Assembly (NCBI GenBank): GCA_024811115.1
Contig: JAKOGH010000035.1
Location: 62,001-126,000 of the forward strand
Direction of reading: 5' to 3'
DNA from: Terana coerulea
Taxonomy: Eukaryota; Basidiomycota; Agaricomycetes; Polyporales; Phanerochaetaceae
DNA length: 64,000 nt
In this document: positions 24,198-36,358 of the stretch, in pieces
Layout: each line of letters starts with the position of its first letter
Numbering within the stretch: the first letter of the stretch is position 1
Position numbers and translations under genes: made by a program
The notes under the pieces: generated by a model
What the model was told of the DNA's origin: nothing
The model's database searches: none
What the model saw: only the letters and a program-made list of their open reading frames with translations

Positions 24198-25599
24198 GAG
24201 GTGCACACTCTCAGGAAGCTTTGGAAAAGTTATGACTCGCTTTGGATACCTTGTCACGATATTTAATATGTACTTTGACCTTTCTTCTGGATCAGATTCG
24301 CTCGTTGATCGCAATACATGTTGTCGGTTATAAATGACAGTCTATGTAGTCGTGGACCTTCAGTGTGTGTAAGGTGCGTAGTTGCGACTGCGATGAAAGT
24401 GTTCGTCCTGACCGCCCTGAGCAGAGCAGAATCTCATGTGCGCCGTCCGGCAGCAGATTTCTGCCGCCGTGACTTGCTTCACGCCAGCGACTTACAGAAT
24501 CTATCCTGACTTTCGAGCGCGGCCGAATGCGCGATACTACTGCACCATCGGGACCGAGTCACTGAGGCTGAGGTTTTCCGTAGTGAATGGGATCGCCGGG
24601 ACCACACGCCATGCTGCTGTGCTCCGAAGTTTTGCGTGCTCGCTCAATTCGCTGAGTCTCGACTAACTCCCACTTCTCAGACTCTAGTTTGTATGTGGCA
24701 TTCGTGTCCCGGGGTTGGGAAACCACTGGCTGCTACGCTTTTCTGCGGGCCCGCGTCAAGTCCGGTCATCAACTCGGTGACTGACCGAGCTATTCTAGGA
24801 CTTCATGGACATGCTGACCTCCATGCTGACGTTGTCTGGTGTGCAGCGGTTTGGGCGAGACTCGCAGATTTTTCTGCCAACAGAACGAGGCGCAGCTTGT
24901 GTTACCCATCGTACAAATCCTTGGCGAATTTTCGTTTTTGCACGGTACGCTTCTTTAGTTCCCGCAGACAGTTTCCTGGCGCTTACATTCGTGGAATTAA
25001 GGTGCCAGCGCAGGAGAAAATGGGTTTAGCCTTTCTGAATTATCCGAAATCTCGCTCGTGCTGGATCTGCTTGCGTACGTGCTGCTCATTGGCGAGAGGG
25101 CAAGCGCGCTGCGTGTCTTGGATCTGATCTCGTCATGCAAATCCGACATGGCGATGCTTATCCTATCCAATCTCGACGGATTTGCTGCCACACGTAAAGG
25201 TATCCCTGCACTTTTGCTCGCGCATGAGATTTAAGCCATTCACCGGATCTTCTGTTAGATGGAACTGGATGTACCACCAAAATCTGGCGCGACACGCCGA
25301 TCTTGTGAACAGCATTCTCTGTGAGCATTTGATGCCAGCACATCTCAACTTCAACAAAGGAAGTGTCGAGTGAAGTGATCCAGACGGTCTGGAATCAGAA
25401 CTTGTCCACGTCTACATCCCAGAGTTGGTCTCATTTGGTCAGCTACTCGCAAAACATTCCCTGATCTTTGCTTGGCACAGATGATGATGCAGTCGGTCAA
25501 ACGGCCGTATGTTGTAAGCTCTCCAAAAATTGTGAAAAATACAGACAGTCGTCAAGATCACGGAACTTGTCCAGTGCGCGAATTTAGTAGATCGAGTGG
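24198..25599. other. Gene-poor stretch with a possible coding remnant
   Basis: Apart from the 3' end of SEY1 I recognise no gene. One plus-strand frame at about 25010-25190 reads like protein, with LSELSEISLVLDLLAYVLLI and SALRVLDLISSCKSDMAMLI, but it soon ends in stops and has no visible start. It may be a relic. Confidence 0.35.
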
Positions 25600-25606
25600 T
25601 ATAAAT
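25600..25606 (+). promoter_or_regulatory. TATA box of DAO copy B
   Basis: TATAAAT lies 157 bases before the DAO-B start codon, within GTGGTATAAATGCTGG. The leader between them is rich in CT and CA, as in strongly expressed fungal genes. Confidence 0.55.
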
Positions 25607-25756
25607 GCTGGTATGATAGGCTGAGGGAACAACAACAACATCTCTCATCCTCTCTACTTCCTCACTCGACAGTCAGTTCACTCTTCAGGCATCTTCATCA
25701 ACACTACAGCCCTTACACTCTAGACTTCACCTACCACACACTTAATCATCAAAACG

Positions 25757-27270
25757 ATGGCCGCTTCCTCTGCCTCCACCTCTAACGTCTACCTGTCCAA
25801 GGAGAACGGTGAACTTGTCGTCCGCGAAGGCGCTAACCCCAACGCTGGAAAGTACGCTGACAAGCGTGTCTTGATTGTCGGCGGTGGTGTCACTGGCCTG
25901 ACGGTAAGCTGCACAATTATCAGAAACATGAACATGCTATTCATTGCCGTATCTAGAATGCTTGGGCCCTCATCGACGCCGGGTATTCAGTTACCGTGTT
26001 GTCCGACCGATGGGCCTCCCTGGACAACCGCATTACGTCTCAGATTGCCGGTGCACTGTATGTCCTCTTCGGATGACCTACTACATTACGATACTCATGG
26101 GCATCCGTGTACTGCAGATGGGAGTGGCCTCCGGCTGTCTGCGGCAGGCACACCGATGTGATTTCGCTTACGCTGTCCAAGACCTGGTGCCAAACTTCAT
26201 ACCGGGCCTTTGAGAAGCTGCAGAAGACCCTGCCTGCTGATGGCGAGGCCGGACATGGTATTCGTCTGAGGGTCGCGAACTTCTTCTTCGACAAGCCGAT
26301 TGAACAGAATGAGGAAGAGTACGAGAAGATGCTCGAGATAGAGGCCGCGAAGGTGTGTAGTCTGATTTGCATTCTTCCTCGCTGGCAGTCGCTGATTCAT
26401 TTATAGATCCCCGGTTACGAACGCGACGCACTTCTCGTGACGAAGCACGCAGTGAGCCAGGAGGCTGGCGTGGTCGATGCCTACAAACATGTTTCACCGG
26501 TCGTTGATACCGACGCGTACATGTTGTGGCTTGGCTCGCTTATCCAGTCAAAGGGTGGCAAGCTCGTCACGGAACACATCTCGGGAGACCTCTTAGACCA
26601 GGAAGACGAGCTCCTGGCAAGATTCGACGTGCATTACATCGTTGATGCCACTGGCCTTGGAGCCTTCGAGGCTGCAGGCGACAAGACCGTGTACCCGCTT
26701 CGTGGTGCACTCATTCGCGTTGTCAAACGACGGCACGAAGTTCCCGAAGGTTACCGAGGCGCTGGTCGTCGCGAACGACTACAGCAAGCGTGACGAAGAT
26801 GGTGGTATTGTGTTCATTGTTCCTCGTAATGACAAGACCCTCATCCTGGGTGGTACGTCGAAAGGTTCTCGTGAACCCGACCTTTCACTCACGCCGATGA
26901 TCAGGTATTGCCCAATCGCACGAGCCCAACCTCGACTTGACCTTGGACAGCCCTGAGATGCGCAGGATGCGCGCTCGCTGCAACCGCTTCGTCCCCGGGT
27001 CTCGAGAACGCCGAGCTCGATCCGCACTCGCCCATCGTCCAGGGCCTTCGGCCTGCCCGTGGCGAAAATGTTCGAGTGGAGCGCGAGCTCCGGCGGAAGG
27101 CGGACGGCTCGCTGAGCCGGATCGTGCACTCGTACGGGCAGGGCGGCTCCGGCTTCACGCTGTCTTTCGGGTGCGCTGGAGATGTGCTGGGCTTGGTCGA
27201 GGAGGTTGAGGCGGGGATACCTCCGGTGCCATTGAAATTGGAGGCTGCTCAATGCGTTGCACTGGTATGA
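25757..27270 (+). CDS. D-amino-acid-oxidase-like FAD oxidoreductase, copy B (frameshifted)
   Basis: Copy B starts MAASSASTSNVYLSKENGEL and continues into KRVLIVGGGVTGLT, the FAD-binding glycine motif. Exon 2 gives NAWALIDAGYSVTVLSDRWA. The later exons give WEWPPAVCGRHTDVISLTLS, IPGYERDALLVTKHAVSQEA, ATGLGAFEAAGDKTVYPLRG and HSYGQGGSGFTLSFGCAGD. The intron positions equal those of copy D. Two single-base insertions break the frame: an extra A near 26727 (VKRRHEVPEG instead of VNDGTKFPKV), and an extra T near 27000 before LENAELDPHS. Both breaks are absent from copy D. The C-terminus QCVALV lacks a peroxisomal signal. It may be a recent pseudogene or a sequencing-error casualty. Confidence 0.83.
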
Positions 27271-27501
27271 ATTGGGCTGTGCAATGACTGGACACCATCT
27301 GGGACTCTTGTAGCTTATCATCTTGGGCTTTGCGCAGGACTTGGAAACACAACCTAGTATCATACTTTCACGGATCAATAAATGCAGCAGCAAGCTAGCT
27401 AGTGCTTTTTGTGTAAATACATTATTATCCCTTTATGATAGTACACATGTTCGATTTCGGCTGGTGCTCCTCACCATTGGCAGAGTGACTCTTGTGCATT
27501 T

Positions 27502-29541
27502 CTACTGCTTCTCAACAACAACGAGCGAGAACCCGTTCACCAGGTTCGGCAGCTTGACGCACGGGATCTGCCTCTGGCCCGGCCTATGGAATGGGTTGAA
27601 TCGGATGTCGTGTGGACGCTCAGCAAAACCTAGTAGGCGTATCTTAGGGAACTTAAATATGGGTGCGTCCGTCAGCCGTTTCTCAGCCATTATTTTGTAG
27701 ACCAGACGCACCAATAATCTCACGTTGTGCTCGAGAGACTGCTCGGCGTAGTCGGTCACCGCGAAGGGGATGTTCTGCTGGTGAGCCGTCCCGATAACCT
27801 CCACCCAGCCTCGGTATGCCCCCAGCCCGGCGTCCAACGCAACGATTGCGTCTGGTGTTGCGACCTTCCTAGCGTCCGCCTCGGTCCAAGCTGGGGCACC
27901 GCCGTACAGCTTGATGCTTATGGTTGCCGAGCCCAGTTTGTCGGGAGCCTGGTAGTCGAAAACCGCGTTGTTATTTGTGACCGCCTTTCGAACGGGCGAC
28001 CCGTCGACGCCCTGCTTTTTCGACTCTTCGACAAGCTTATAGACACCGCTTCCGAACAGGATGAGGGTTATGTCATGATACGGAAGGAGCAACGCGAGCT
28101 CCGAGAATCTGTAGGGTTATCGCAGCTGGTCAATATTGCAAAATAAAAGTATAAACCATTGTACGCACAGGGGTAGGTAATTGAGCTCGACTTCCACACC
28201 AAGAAGATGTATGCATAGCTTGCGGCGCTGATCGGCTTTTCCCGCTGTCGGGCTAGTCATTTGCAGGACTTCAACGACGAGCTGATAGACAGTCAAAGGG
28301 AAGCTCATGAGCAATGCTGCTGGGGATTCCTTCGGTAGGTTCCGCCACCTGTACCAGGAGTCCCAGTCTTTGACGCCCCTTCGAACTCAGTGACCAGGCA
28401 AGGCCGTCGCTCTTCGGGAAGCTTTGCAAAGGTGCGATAAGGGATGAGCTCGGGCTTGAGCTTCCATCCTTGTTCATCCGTGAGATGACGCTTGCGGTGC
28501 AGTAAGTCATAGCCATCAAGGTGATAGAACGCTGCGCCAATTTGGCGTGCCATAGGTGACCCCAAACTTCCCTCCGGTACCACGTCGCCTGCGTCCTGGT
28601 GCGGGATCGGACCACCGCGATGGCTCCAGAAACCGATTCCCGTGCCTCCCAGAACCTCGAAGCGACCTTTCGCAAGCTCGAAGCAGAATGTTCTGTCAGA
28701 TTTTGGTACTTTAGTGTTATTAAGGTACCGTCACTATGCTTACTGCCCCGGACACCACTCGTAGTGTATATAAGTCACTCACTTACTTGTACCTATTCCT
28801 TACGCGTTTGCACCCTCTCGGGTGCTGCACACCATCACTCTTACCGTCCTCGACGTTATGCGCAGTGCCTGCGCCGTCCCCAAGACCTTATTTTGATATG
28901 TTCCGTCTGTTTCGAGCCTGCCCCAAGGGAACGAGTGAAGTATATCGTGCGTCTCTGGGAGACGCTCCATGTGTTTCTGAGCAATCAAAGTCGTGCATGA
29001 GGTAAATGCGATTTGCCACTCGTAACAAAGAATGCGCGGACCTTGTTATCGACACAAAAATTCTTGTGACCGACTGCATTGGGTTTATTACTCCAATCGG
29101 AAGTGCTGCACTAGTGGAAATATGAGCTTCGGAGACACTGCATGGGTATCGAGTCGTAGACACAAGATTGATTTACCTGCTGGCTACAGTATATGACCGC
29201 TTTGCAGGCGGAGCACCTTTTCGGCTTGCTAGGAGGAGAGATCTCCCTCCGACAGGCCATGCATTGATCTGTCACACCTAGAAAATTACCGTTGATTAGC
29301 ATTGGTCTGTGACGGCAACTGCCAGTGCGAAAGAACTTACTGAAGTCGATGTCTTTTGGTACGGGTCGCCCATTCTTTTCTGCCTTCTCCAACTCTTGAG
29401 CCCTCTTAGTGATAGAGCCAAAGAAAAGATCCGGCGTAAGGCCAAGCATGGTGATGTATGATCTATGGGGTTCGTCGAGCTCACTGTAGTCGCGATGGTG
29501 GTGGTAACCAAAAGAAGACGAGGGCCCAAAGCAGATGCCAC
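27502..29541 (-). CDS. MYND zinc-finger protein with Mss51-like C-terminal domain
   Basis: The architecture is that of fungal MYND-finger proteins related to yeast Mss51, a translational activator in mitochondria; basidiomycete homologues have no proven role. The N-terminal part reads LDEPHRSYITMLGLTPDLFF. The zinc finger follows with DQCMACRREISPPSKPKRC and SACKAVIYCSQ, then a DWSNKPNAVGHKNFC-type second half near 29090. Next is LHSFPWGRLETDGTYQNKV, and then the C-terminal domain with LLPYHDITLILFGSGVYKLV, ALDAGLGAYRGWVEVIGTA, PFAVTDYAEQSLEHN and RFNPFHRPGQRQIPCVKLPN, ending at 27502. The exon joining the two halves of the finger (29050-29160) is hard to splice cleanly. The start is uncertain by one frame. 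Confidence 0.8.
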
Positions 29542-29590
29542 TCAGAGCGCAATATATCAGGCCTCGAGGCCACCTAGCACGTGCCGCCAC

Positions 29591-29919
29591 ACCACCTTAA
29601 CACGTTGGAGACAATAAAGGACCTTTAAGTACGGCGACTAAGCCCATTGTTTGTACAAATGTAAGCAAGAAGCTTGGCCGGGCCTGGACGTCTCCACGAA
29701 GCCTTCCCGTAACGAGGCTTCGGCTCATTAGTACTCGCATTCCTGCTTCTAGTCGCTCGTATCTACACCTGTGAGCTTGAAAACACAGTGGCCGACTGTA
29801 GCATCTCGGGCACGATTATCGTCGAGTGTATGTCATTGTCCCTCGCACCACTTGTGTCGCACGACCTTCCCTGTAAGCATCATTGTTAGGGAATAAAGCT
29901 CGTTGGTCTTAATCACAAG
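29591..29919. other. Intergenic, no gene seen
   Basis: A spacer between the 5' end of the MYND gene and the 3' end of DUF6534 gene 1, both on the minus strand. No gene is recognised. Confidence 0.4.
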
Positions 29920-31932
29920 TTAACCCACAGTTGGAGGGGGACTCCCTACGCGACCTAGCTCCTGCTCTACATGTGCAGTCAGGGAGACCTCTTCAAGACT
30001 GCTACGTAGCCGGTCGCGGGCATTTAGCCTGATGTACGCTGTGTCAGAAGTTTCGATGCGAATAGTGTGAAAAACATACGACACAAGGAATGCATTCGTG
30101 TAGACTGTGAAATGTATCTTTGGTGAAGGTCAAGCGAAAGGCTGAAGTAGTACTTACGGTTACACGTCGGTATATAGACTGGCACAATATACTTGGTTAT
30201 CCTGTAGGGCTTTCAACAGTAACGAGGGTGCGTACATGCAACAAAAACGAAGTTGTATGGCATGACAATGTACTACGTGCCGATCGTGAGTGGGCAGTGT
30301 TTGGAAATGATCTACATCGCTTACTGAAATTGCCGCCGTGAGGCCGACTACGCTGCAATACGTGATTTCAGTCGATGGATAGAATAATCTCGTTTATGAA
30401 ATACCTTGTGATTAGTCCAGTGCTGACTGTACAGATTATCAGCTGATTTATTACATTTTCGGTTCTTGAGAGAGGAGAGTCATCAAATACTCAAGGCTAA
30501 CTGCAATGGGCGACGTACCTGTGATTGAGCCGACTTCTAGCATGGTGGATGTAGTAGCAAAGCGCGACAGCGGCGTAGAAGTCAAGAAGCACTAGCACCC
30601 CTGTCGTTAACCAAACTACAAACTGTATGCGCGAGGTCAGCTACGGGGATACTGTGAAGCAACGAAAGCCACTTACAGGCTGTTCCGCTGTAGACGCCAG
30701 TGATTCAAATGCCACTCTACAACGAGATTATCATGCCTGTCAGACTCTGATAGCATCAAACGTTGGTAGCATCTGTGGCGCACTCTTTCACTCCGAATGC
30801 TACAAATCCGCCATGGTGGGTCAGCAAGTTGTACGCAATGTCAGAAAGTGGTAAACGAACCAAAAATGGTGACTGATGGCACTTGTGGTCAGTAAATGTC
30901 GTTGGTAAGATACGCTACAAACGTACCCCATACAATGCCAAGCGTGCCGACCTGCGCCCCACGTCCCTATTAAACTTCTACGTATAAGGCCGTAGACATG
31001 GACGACCCACAAGAGGATACACCACCCAGCGGTTACGATTGCTCACTATAAGCCATCGTAAGCATAGACACAGGTAATCCTCACAGAGGTACTCACTAAT
31101 CCAGAGTCTGTAAGCAAACCAGCTGAAGAACGAGGGTGTCAGCAAGCGCAGATCAGCTGGGTTGAGAACGACCAACCTCTGAACAATGGATGAGCTGTTG
31201 ATCTACGTACCAGTGGTAGGTGTAGCGGGCAGGCCAAATCCATTAGTAGGCGCAATGATTGGTGCGTTCGCGTCACACTCTACCGAAACGATAGACATCG
31301 CCTGCCGAGGAAACACTGAGTTAGGGCTTTTTACTGATCACCTATGAGCGGCATAGCGAACGGCTCACCGGCAGGGCCCTAGGAATTCCCATCGTCATCG
31401 ATAGAGCAATTCGTTACTTCTGTTCTTACCAAAATACTTGGGTTGAGTGTGACAGCACAGATGAATTACAGTAATTCACGACGAGATACCTATAGTGAGC
31501 GAAGACTGTCAGGCTCACTTACGCTAGCACTCCGAGGGTGGACGGGTCGACAACATCTCACCAATATACTGCGTATACAACGAGACCAAGGTGTGCTGTA
31601 CCAAAGAACCTAGAGATCCGCGATTTAGTAGTCGGTTCGAGCCTAACATGCGATCTGCGAACTTACCATATCATAAAGACCTATGACAAAGTTTCTTTCA
31701 GAGAGTTTCATCGCCTTGCGAGACATGAGACGGACATACACTTGGCCTCAGCAGTTTTGCACCTCGAGCGCGGCGCAGGAAGCTCAGGCACTGCGCGCAG
31801 GTGGCGCCGTACAGGCTAAGAAACGCCCGATGCATGTCAGAAATCGAACCTTACGACAATATCTGTGCATACGTACACAGCGTCAATAACCGCGCCGAGC
31901 AAAAGTGCGCCTAAGCTTTCATGAACGTCCAT
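29920..31932 (-). CDS. DUF6534-type multi-pass membrane protein 1
   Basis: DUF6534 proteins are basidiomycete seven-helix-like membrane proteins of unknown function. Splicing MDVHESLGALLLGAVIDAV (ATG at 31932) to LYGATCAQCLSFLRRARGAK gives the family's N-terminal signature, and the frame is kept. Further exons read AHYRYLVVNYCNSSVLSH near 31470, LTPSFFSWFAYRLWI near 31120 followed by VSNRNRWVV near 31040, VGTLGIVWGTFVAY near 30930, KIHFTVYTNAFLVS near 30090, and LNARDRLRSSLEEVS ending PPTVG at 29920. Exons are very short and introns numerous, typical of the family. I did not verify every junction. A second, diverged copy lies 1.1 kb upstream. Confidence 0.7.
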
Positions 31933-33000
31933 CGAGGGCAAAGGTGGCCAGAAACCCGGCCTTCGTGAAGCGATCAACCTAGTATATACGTGAAGTTCGC
32001 TCTTCTTATGTACAGCCACGAATCATGACGGTGTCATCCTTCAAACGAGCTCTGTGTCAGAGGCACGTAGCGAAGCCGAGCAGTGACGGTATGTTGCCCA
32101 CCTGCGTCTAGACTCTGGCTTGCTAAACGACAGCCGCCCAGTGCGCGGGCAAGCACATCAAGTGCGGGACGCCGTCTGCTTCGAAATCAGCGTGTGGCGA
32201 CGCTTCATGAGGAGGCAATGATAGGGGAGGCATCGGTCTAAATTTACATGGAAACGTACCTGAGCGCAGCGCAAGACGGCAACTTGGAAACGAATACGGC
32301 CGGCGGGACGACCCTGCAGCAGGGGCGCATCAAGAGGGTCGCTTGCGCTTGTGGCCCGTGTTGTCAGCGGAACACGCCAACTGAATGGGCCACGGCACCG
32401 CAGTGTGCGCTGAGGATAGCGGATCATTCATCAGGACAATGCTAACATACCGCCAAGGAAGCGGGACGACTCACCAGGCTAATAGAGACAGCGATATCCA
32501 AGCAAGTCTCCTAAAGCCGTCGAGTGTCCATGAAAATAAGCATTTGCGTGCCGCAGTCGCCTCATAGTTATTTCTAAGTGCCGAGGCTTGGAAAACTGAA
32601 ATAACGTTGAAATGATCCCTCCAGGTCAGGACCACGCAGAATGCCAGAATCACACGTGTCGCTGCTTAGGCAGTCGTCGAGAGAGTTCCGTTTGCGCCAT
32701 GCAGGTACGCACTTATAGGTCAGGATGCGCAGTTCGGAAGACTTGAAATTAGTGTGTATCATACATGTACTGAGCGAGCGTGTCCTGGGCAGAGAGACGT
32801 GGGCGGTATCAGTGTCGAAGACCTGTCGCATGTATCTTCACGTACCAAGAGAATCCGCTATAAGGAGTTGCGGGGGACAGCATTAAGCTGAAGCTCGGTC
32901 GAAGATTTCCGGTGTGAATATTCTCGAGCTCACGTCATTGCTCGCGAGTGCTGTCCTGGCATCGACGCTCGAAACCTGTGAGGACGCATTTCCATCAGGG
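31933..33000. other. Spacer between the two DUF6534 copies
   Basis: About 1.1 kb with no recognised gene. Short open frames on both strands show no family features. Confidence 0.4.
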
Positions 33001-34994
33001 CTATGCTTTCAAAAGGGCGAGTCCACCTACCCCTGCACGACTATCTCCAACGCGACCCAGTTCGTGCTCGACATGTATCGTCAAAGGAAGCTCCTCAAGA
33101 CGCCTGCGGAGTCGATCGCGCGCATTTAGCCTGTGGTAGCCTTAGCAAAGCAAGACGAGCCGAATGAGATGGTGCACGGCGTACGAAACGAGGAAGGCAT
33201 TAGTGTACACTGCAAGTATCATGCACATTCAATGCGGCAGATCAAACTAGATCGAGGGGTAACGTGCGTACGTTGGCAAGTGGGCATGTACACTGGGTTT
33301 CACTGGTCATTATCCGCACATAACGTGCAGATGAAGACTCACAAGCGATCCAAACAAAATTATAGGGCATTGTGATGTACTGTAGGAGCAAGTCAGGTAA
33401 CAGCATGTTGGGGAACAACATAAACAGACAGATATAGCCGCAGCGAGCGATACCACGCTGATTTCATGGACGTCAGTTTGTCACCGACCACCTGTAGCCC
33501 CAGAGCATACCTGGTAATTAGACCGGTGCCCACCGTGTACATTATTAGCTGATTGATCACCGATTCCGTTCTTGAGATTGGTCAACCGTATGTTTGCAGA
33601 AGAGGACAAATAGGCGGTACGTACCTTTGGTTCATACGACTTCTAGCTCTGTGTATGTAGTAACACAGCGCAAATGCGACGTAGAGATCTATGGCCACAG
33701 GAAGCGACAGACCGGCTGTGATCCAAACCATGTACTACAGGATAGGGCGTTGGTGCTGGATATTCATGTAAGGGAAAAGGTTCTCGTACGAAATGCGTGG
33801 CTGTAGAATTTAACGACTGAAACGCAACTCTATAAGGACAGGTAGATTGTCAGCTTGCAAGCCGTAAACTGTTCTTGGAGATTGCTCACCCTTTAATGCC
33901 AAAAGCTGTGAGGTTTTGCGACGACGCCTCTGAGTAATTGGCTGAGAGTTATGCAGGTATGGGCACGAACCGAAGTCGGTCACTGGCGATTTTTATTAGC
34001 AGCGTGTACAATTGCGGATGACTTGGTTGACATACTCCATGTGAGGAAAATGAAGAAAACCTGCAACCAGTTTTAGTACGAACATCTGTCAGCGACATAG
34101 GAATAGCAAAGGCTCACGGGAGGGAAAATCAACCACCGGTTATGATCGCTCACTGCGCAAATATATTAGTGTCAAAGCAAAGGGCGAGTAGCAGAGAACG
34201 TACTGATCCATAGTCTGTACGTAAACCAGCTACAAGACGATGCTTAAGAACAGTGACGGTTACTTCATCGATGCACCAACCTTTGGATGATTGCTTTACT
34301 ATTAACCTAAACTATCGATCAGAAAGTGTCCCTGTGAGTTTCAGAATACTGACCGATACAATGGGGATCGCCTGCATGTATATGCAGTAAGGCCTGATGC
34401 TCAAAATCGTAGTTTAAAATAAAATAAAACCCTACCGGAAGGGTCCTTCACGGAGCATCTTCAGCATGCAGTAGCGAATTACGCAGAGCACCCACCAGAT
34501 GAACCGACTGGAGCTGCTCAGTACGGCGGGTTCAAGATGATTGATGATGGTGTACCTGAAACAGCAGCAAGAGACGTTGATATCGTCAGGGCTAGCAGCA
34601 AGCAGACGGTTCGGCGACATCTCACCAATAAATCGAGTACACGTTAAGGCCCAGGTGGACTGAGCCGTGAAGCCTTGTCACCAACTGTTTTGATATTCGC
34701 AGGCGTTTGGGAAAGCCATGACCACACACCATACAACAAGGATCTATACATGAAGCTCTCTGAGTACAATGCGGCGAAAGATTGATATAGACCTACACTT
34801 CCTCTCAGCAATCTTGCACCGCGGGAATGTGTGCGCAAAAAGCTAAAACACTGTAGGCAGGTAAGACCGTAGAGACTAGTATCAAAAAGGTAAGTTAGAG
34901 ATGCTTTCTGACGCAAAGCAGACCTATGAAAACGTACAATGTATCTGGAAAGAACACCCAACAGAAGCGCACCCAAGCTCTCGAACGCACGCAT
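33001..34994 (-). CDS. DUF6534-type multi-pass membrane protein 2 (probably decayed)
   Basis: A diverged copy of the neighbouring DUF6534 gene, same strand and about the same length. MRAFESLGALLLGVL starts at 34994 and LYGLTCLQCFSFLRTHSRGA follows. YTIINHLEPAVLSSSSRFIW lies near 34550. The C-terminal exon is LNARDRLRRRLEELPLTIHV, ending ALLKA at 33001. At the first splice, exon 1 is one base longer than in copy 1 (33 against 32 bases from the shared GCG codon to the GT), so the frame is lost. The two copies also share intronic blocks such as the ATTAGCTGATT region (about 30440 and 33545), so they arose by segment duplication. Confidence 0.62.
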
Positions 34995-35719
34995 AAATGG
35001 GCGACGTGACGGGTTGGTAACTGTGTAGATACTGGAGGCGCGGTGTCTTATAAACGTAGACGACACTGCGCGCGCCCGTAGCCGACGTGTGACCTCAGTC
35101 AACCAAAAAGAGTCAAGTCTAGGGCGGGATCACCGTGCCCGGCGCTGGCGGAATTACGCAGACCTCTTTGACGAGTAAGAGAACAACGTCCTGCGGTCAA
35201 ACGAGGTTGTTGCCGTAAAGAAACAAGTTATTACTCACGAAAGATCCTACGCGCAGAGCCCCACTGTACTCTCTGTTGTGTAACCTGGCAAGAGCCAGCC
35301 CGATACCCGCAACTCTTGCCCTCTTCGATGCAAACCCCGCCTCACCGTCGACATGCTATGTAGCCGAACACCGCCTCTGACAGCCTCTGATGCGCCCAAA
35401 GCTTAGCGTATTCATTGTTGAATCAACGCTTAGCCGTGTGTTGGTATAGCGCCGATAGCCAGAGCGGGATAACAGATACTAGTGGCAGGTGGTGGTGTGG
35501 CAAGAACGGGGCAAGAAGCTGGCGGCGGACGAGTTGTCAAGTAGCGCCCGGGTAGACTTTGTGGTCAGTTCTCACGCCACATGAACGGCGAGTTGTACAA
35601 TTACTTCCTATCTATACGAAGTCAGTTGGCGAGTGAAGCAGCTCTTGAACAAATTAATGGCGATTGAAAGCTTGAAGGTTCAAACTTCATTTAGTTCTCA
35701 AATATGGACTTGCGCAGCC
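34995..35719. other. Intergenic, no gene seen
   Basis: A spacer between DUF6534 copy 2 and the tRNA-Val gene. No gene is recognised. Confidence 0.4.
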
Positions 35720-35726
35720 AAAAAAA
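35720..35726 (-). terminator. Pol III terminator of tRNA-Val
   Basis: Seven A on the plus strand give seven T on the minus strand, 13 bases past the tRNA 3' end. This is the usual Pol III stop signal. Confidence 0.7.
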
Positions 35727-35738
35727 CCGTGAACAAAA

Positions 35739-35812
35739 TGAGTCGGCCCAGGTTCGAACTGAGGACCTTCTGTGTGTTAGACAGATGCGATAACCAACTA
35801 CGCCACCGACCC
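35739..35812 (-). tRNA. tRNA-Val (anticodon AAC)
   Basis: Read on the minus strand, the acceptor 5' strand GGGTCGG pairs with CCGACTC, with a discriminator A. The D arm is GCGTAGTTGGTTATCGC. The anticodon stem TCTGT/ACAGA encloses the loop CTAACAC, giving anticodon AAC. The variable loop is AGGTC, and the T arm CTCAG-TTCGAAC-CTGGG has the B-box sequence. No intron is present. AAC is read as inosine-AC in eukaryotes and serves valine codons. Confidence 0.95.
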
Positions 35813-36358
35813 TTGGTAGGTTGGTCATGTCAAGGTGCCAGGTACTGATTAGTCGACTCGAGACGGATGCCGAACGTGCAGGAACAAGTGTTGCTGCACA
35901 CTGATGTTGGATGCCGGTGGTTCCGTACCACTTTGTAGAGAACCTCATCAAGAACCATGATCATCTACCCAGATACGGTACGTCAAATATCTATGTGTGT
36001 TACGGCTGGCGCCCGCGGTACTGACTAGCACTGACCTACTCCCGTTTGCTGGCAGACTCTGCAATAATCGCAGCCAACAACGTTGATGCCGGGACGCTCA
36101 GCATGCTGCTACGCTCGACCGGAATCCGGATGCCTGGTCTCTGACTTGCGCGCGCGGCTTTGGAACCACATCTTGCAACAACCTCCATTCTACCCACACT
36201 GCCAACGAAACGCTTGATGAAGCCGGACCTACGGAGATGGAAGTCAGGCCTGGGAGCTGAAGCAAACACGAAGCAAACAGGTTCTAAGCTTATAACCCCG
36301 TTGAACTCTCAACCACCTAACCCCCAGTCCGTTGCCTAACCGCGTACCCTTCGCATAT
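35813..36358. other. tRNA upstream region and GMC gene promoter
   Basis: No gene is recognised. The right end holds a C-rich leader (about 36300-36355) just before the GMC oxidoreductase ATG. Confidence 0.4.
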
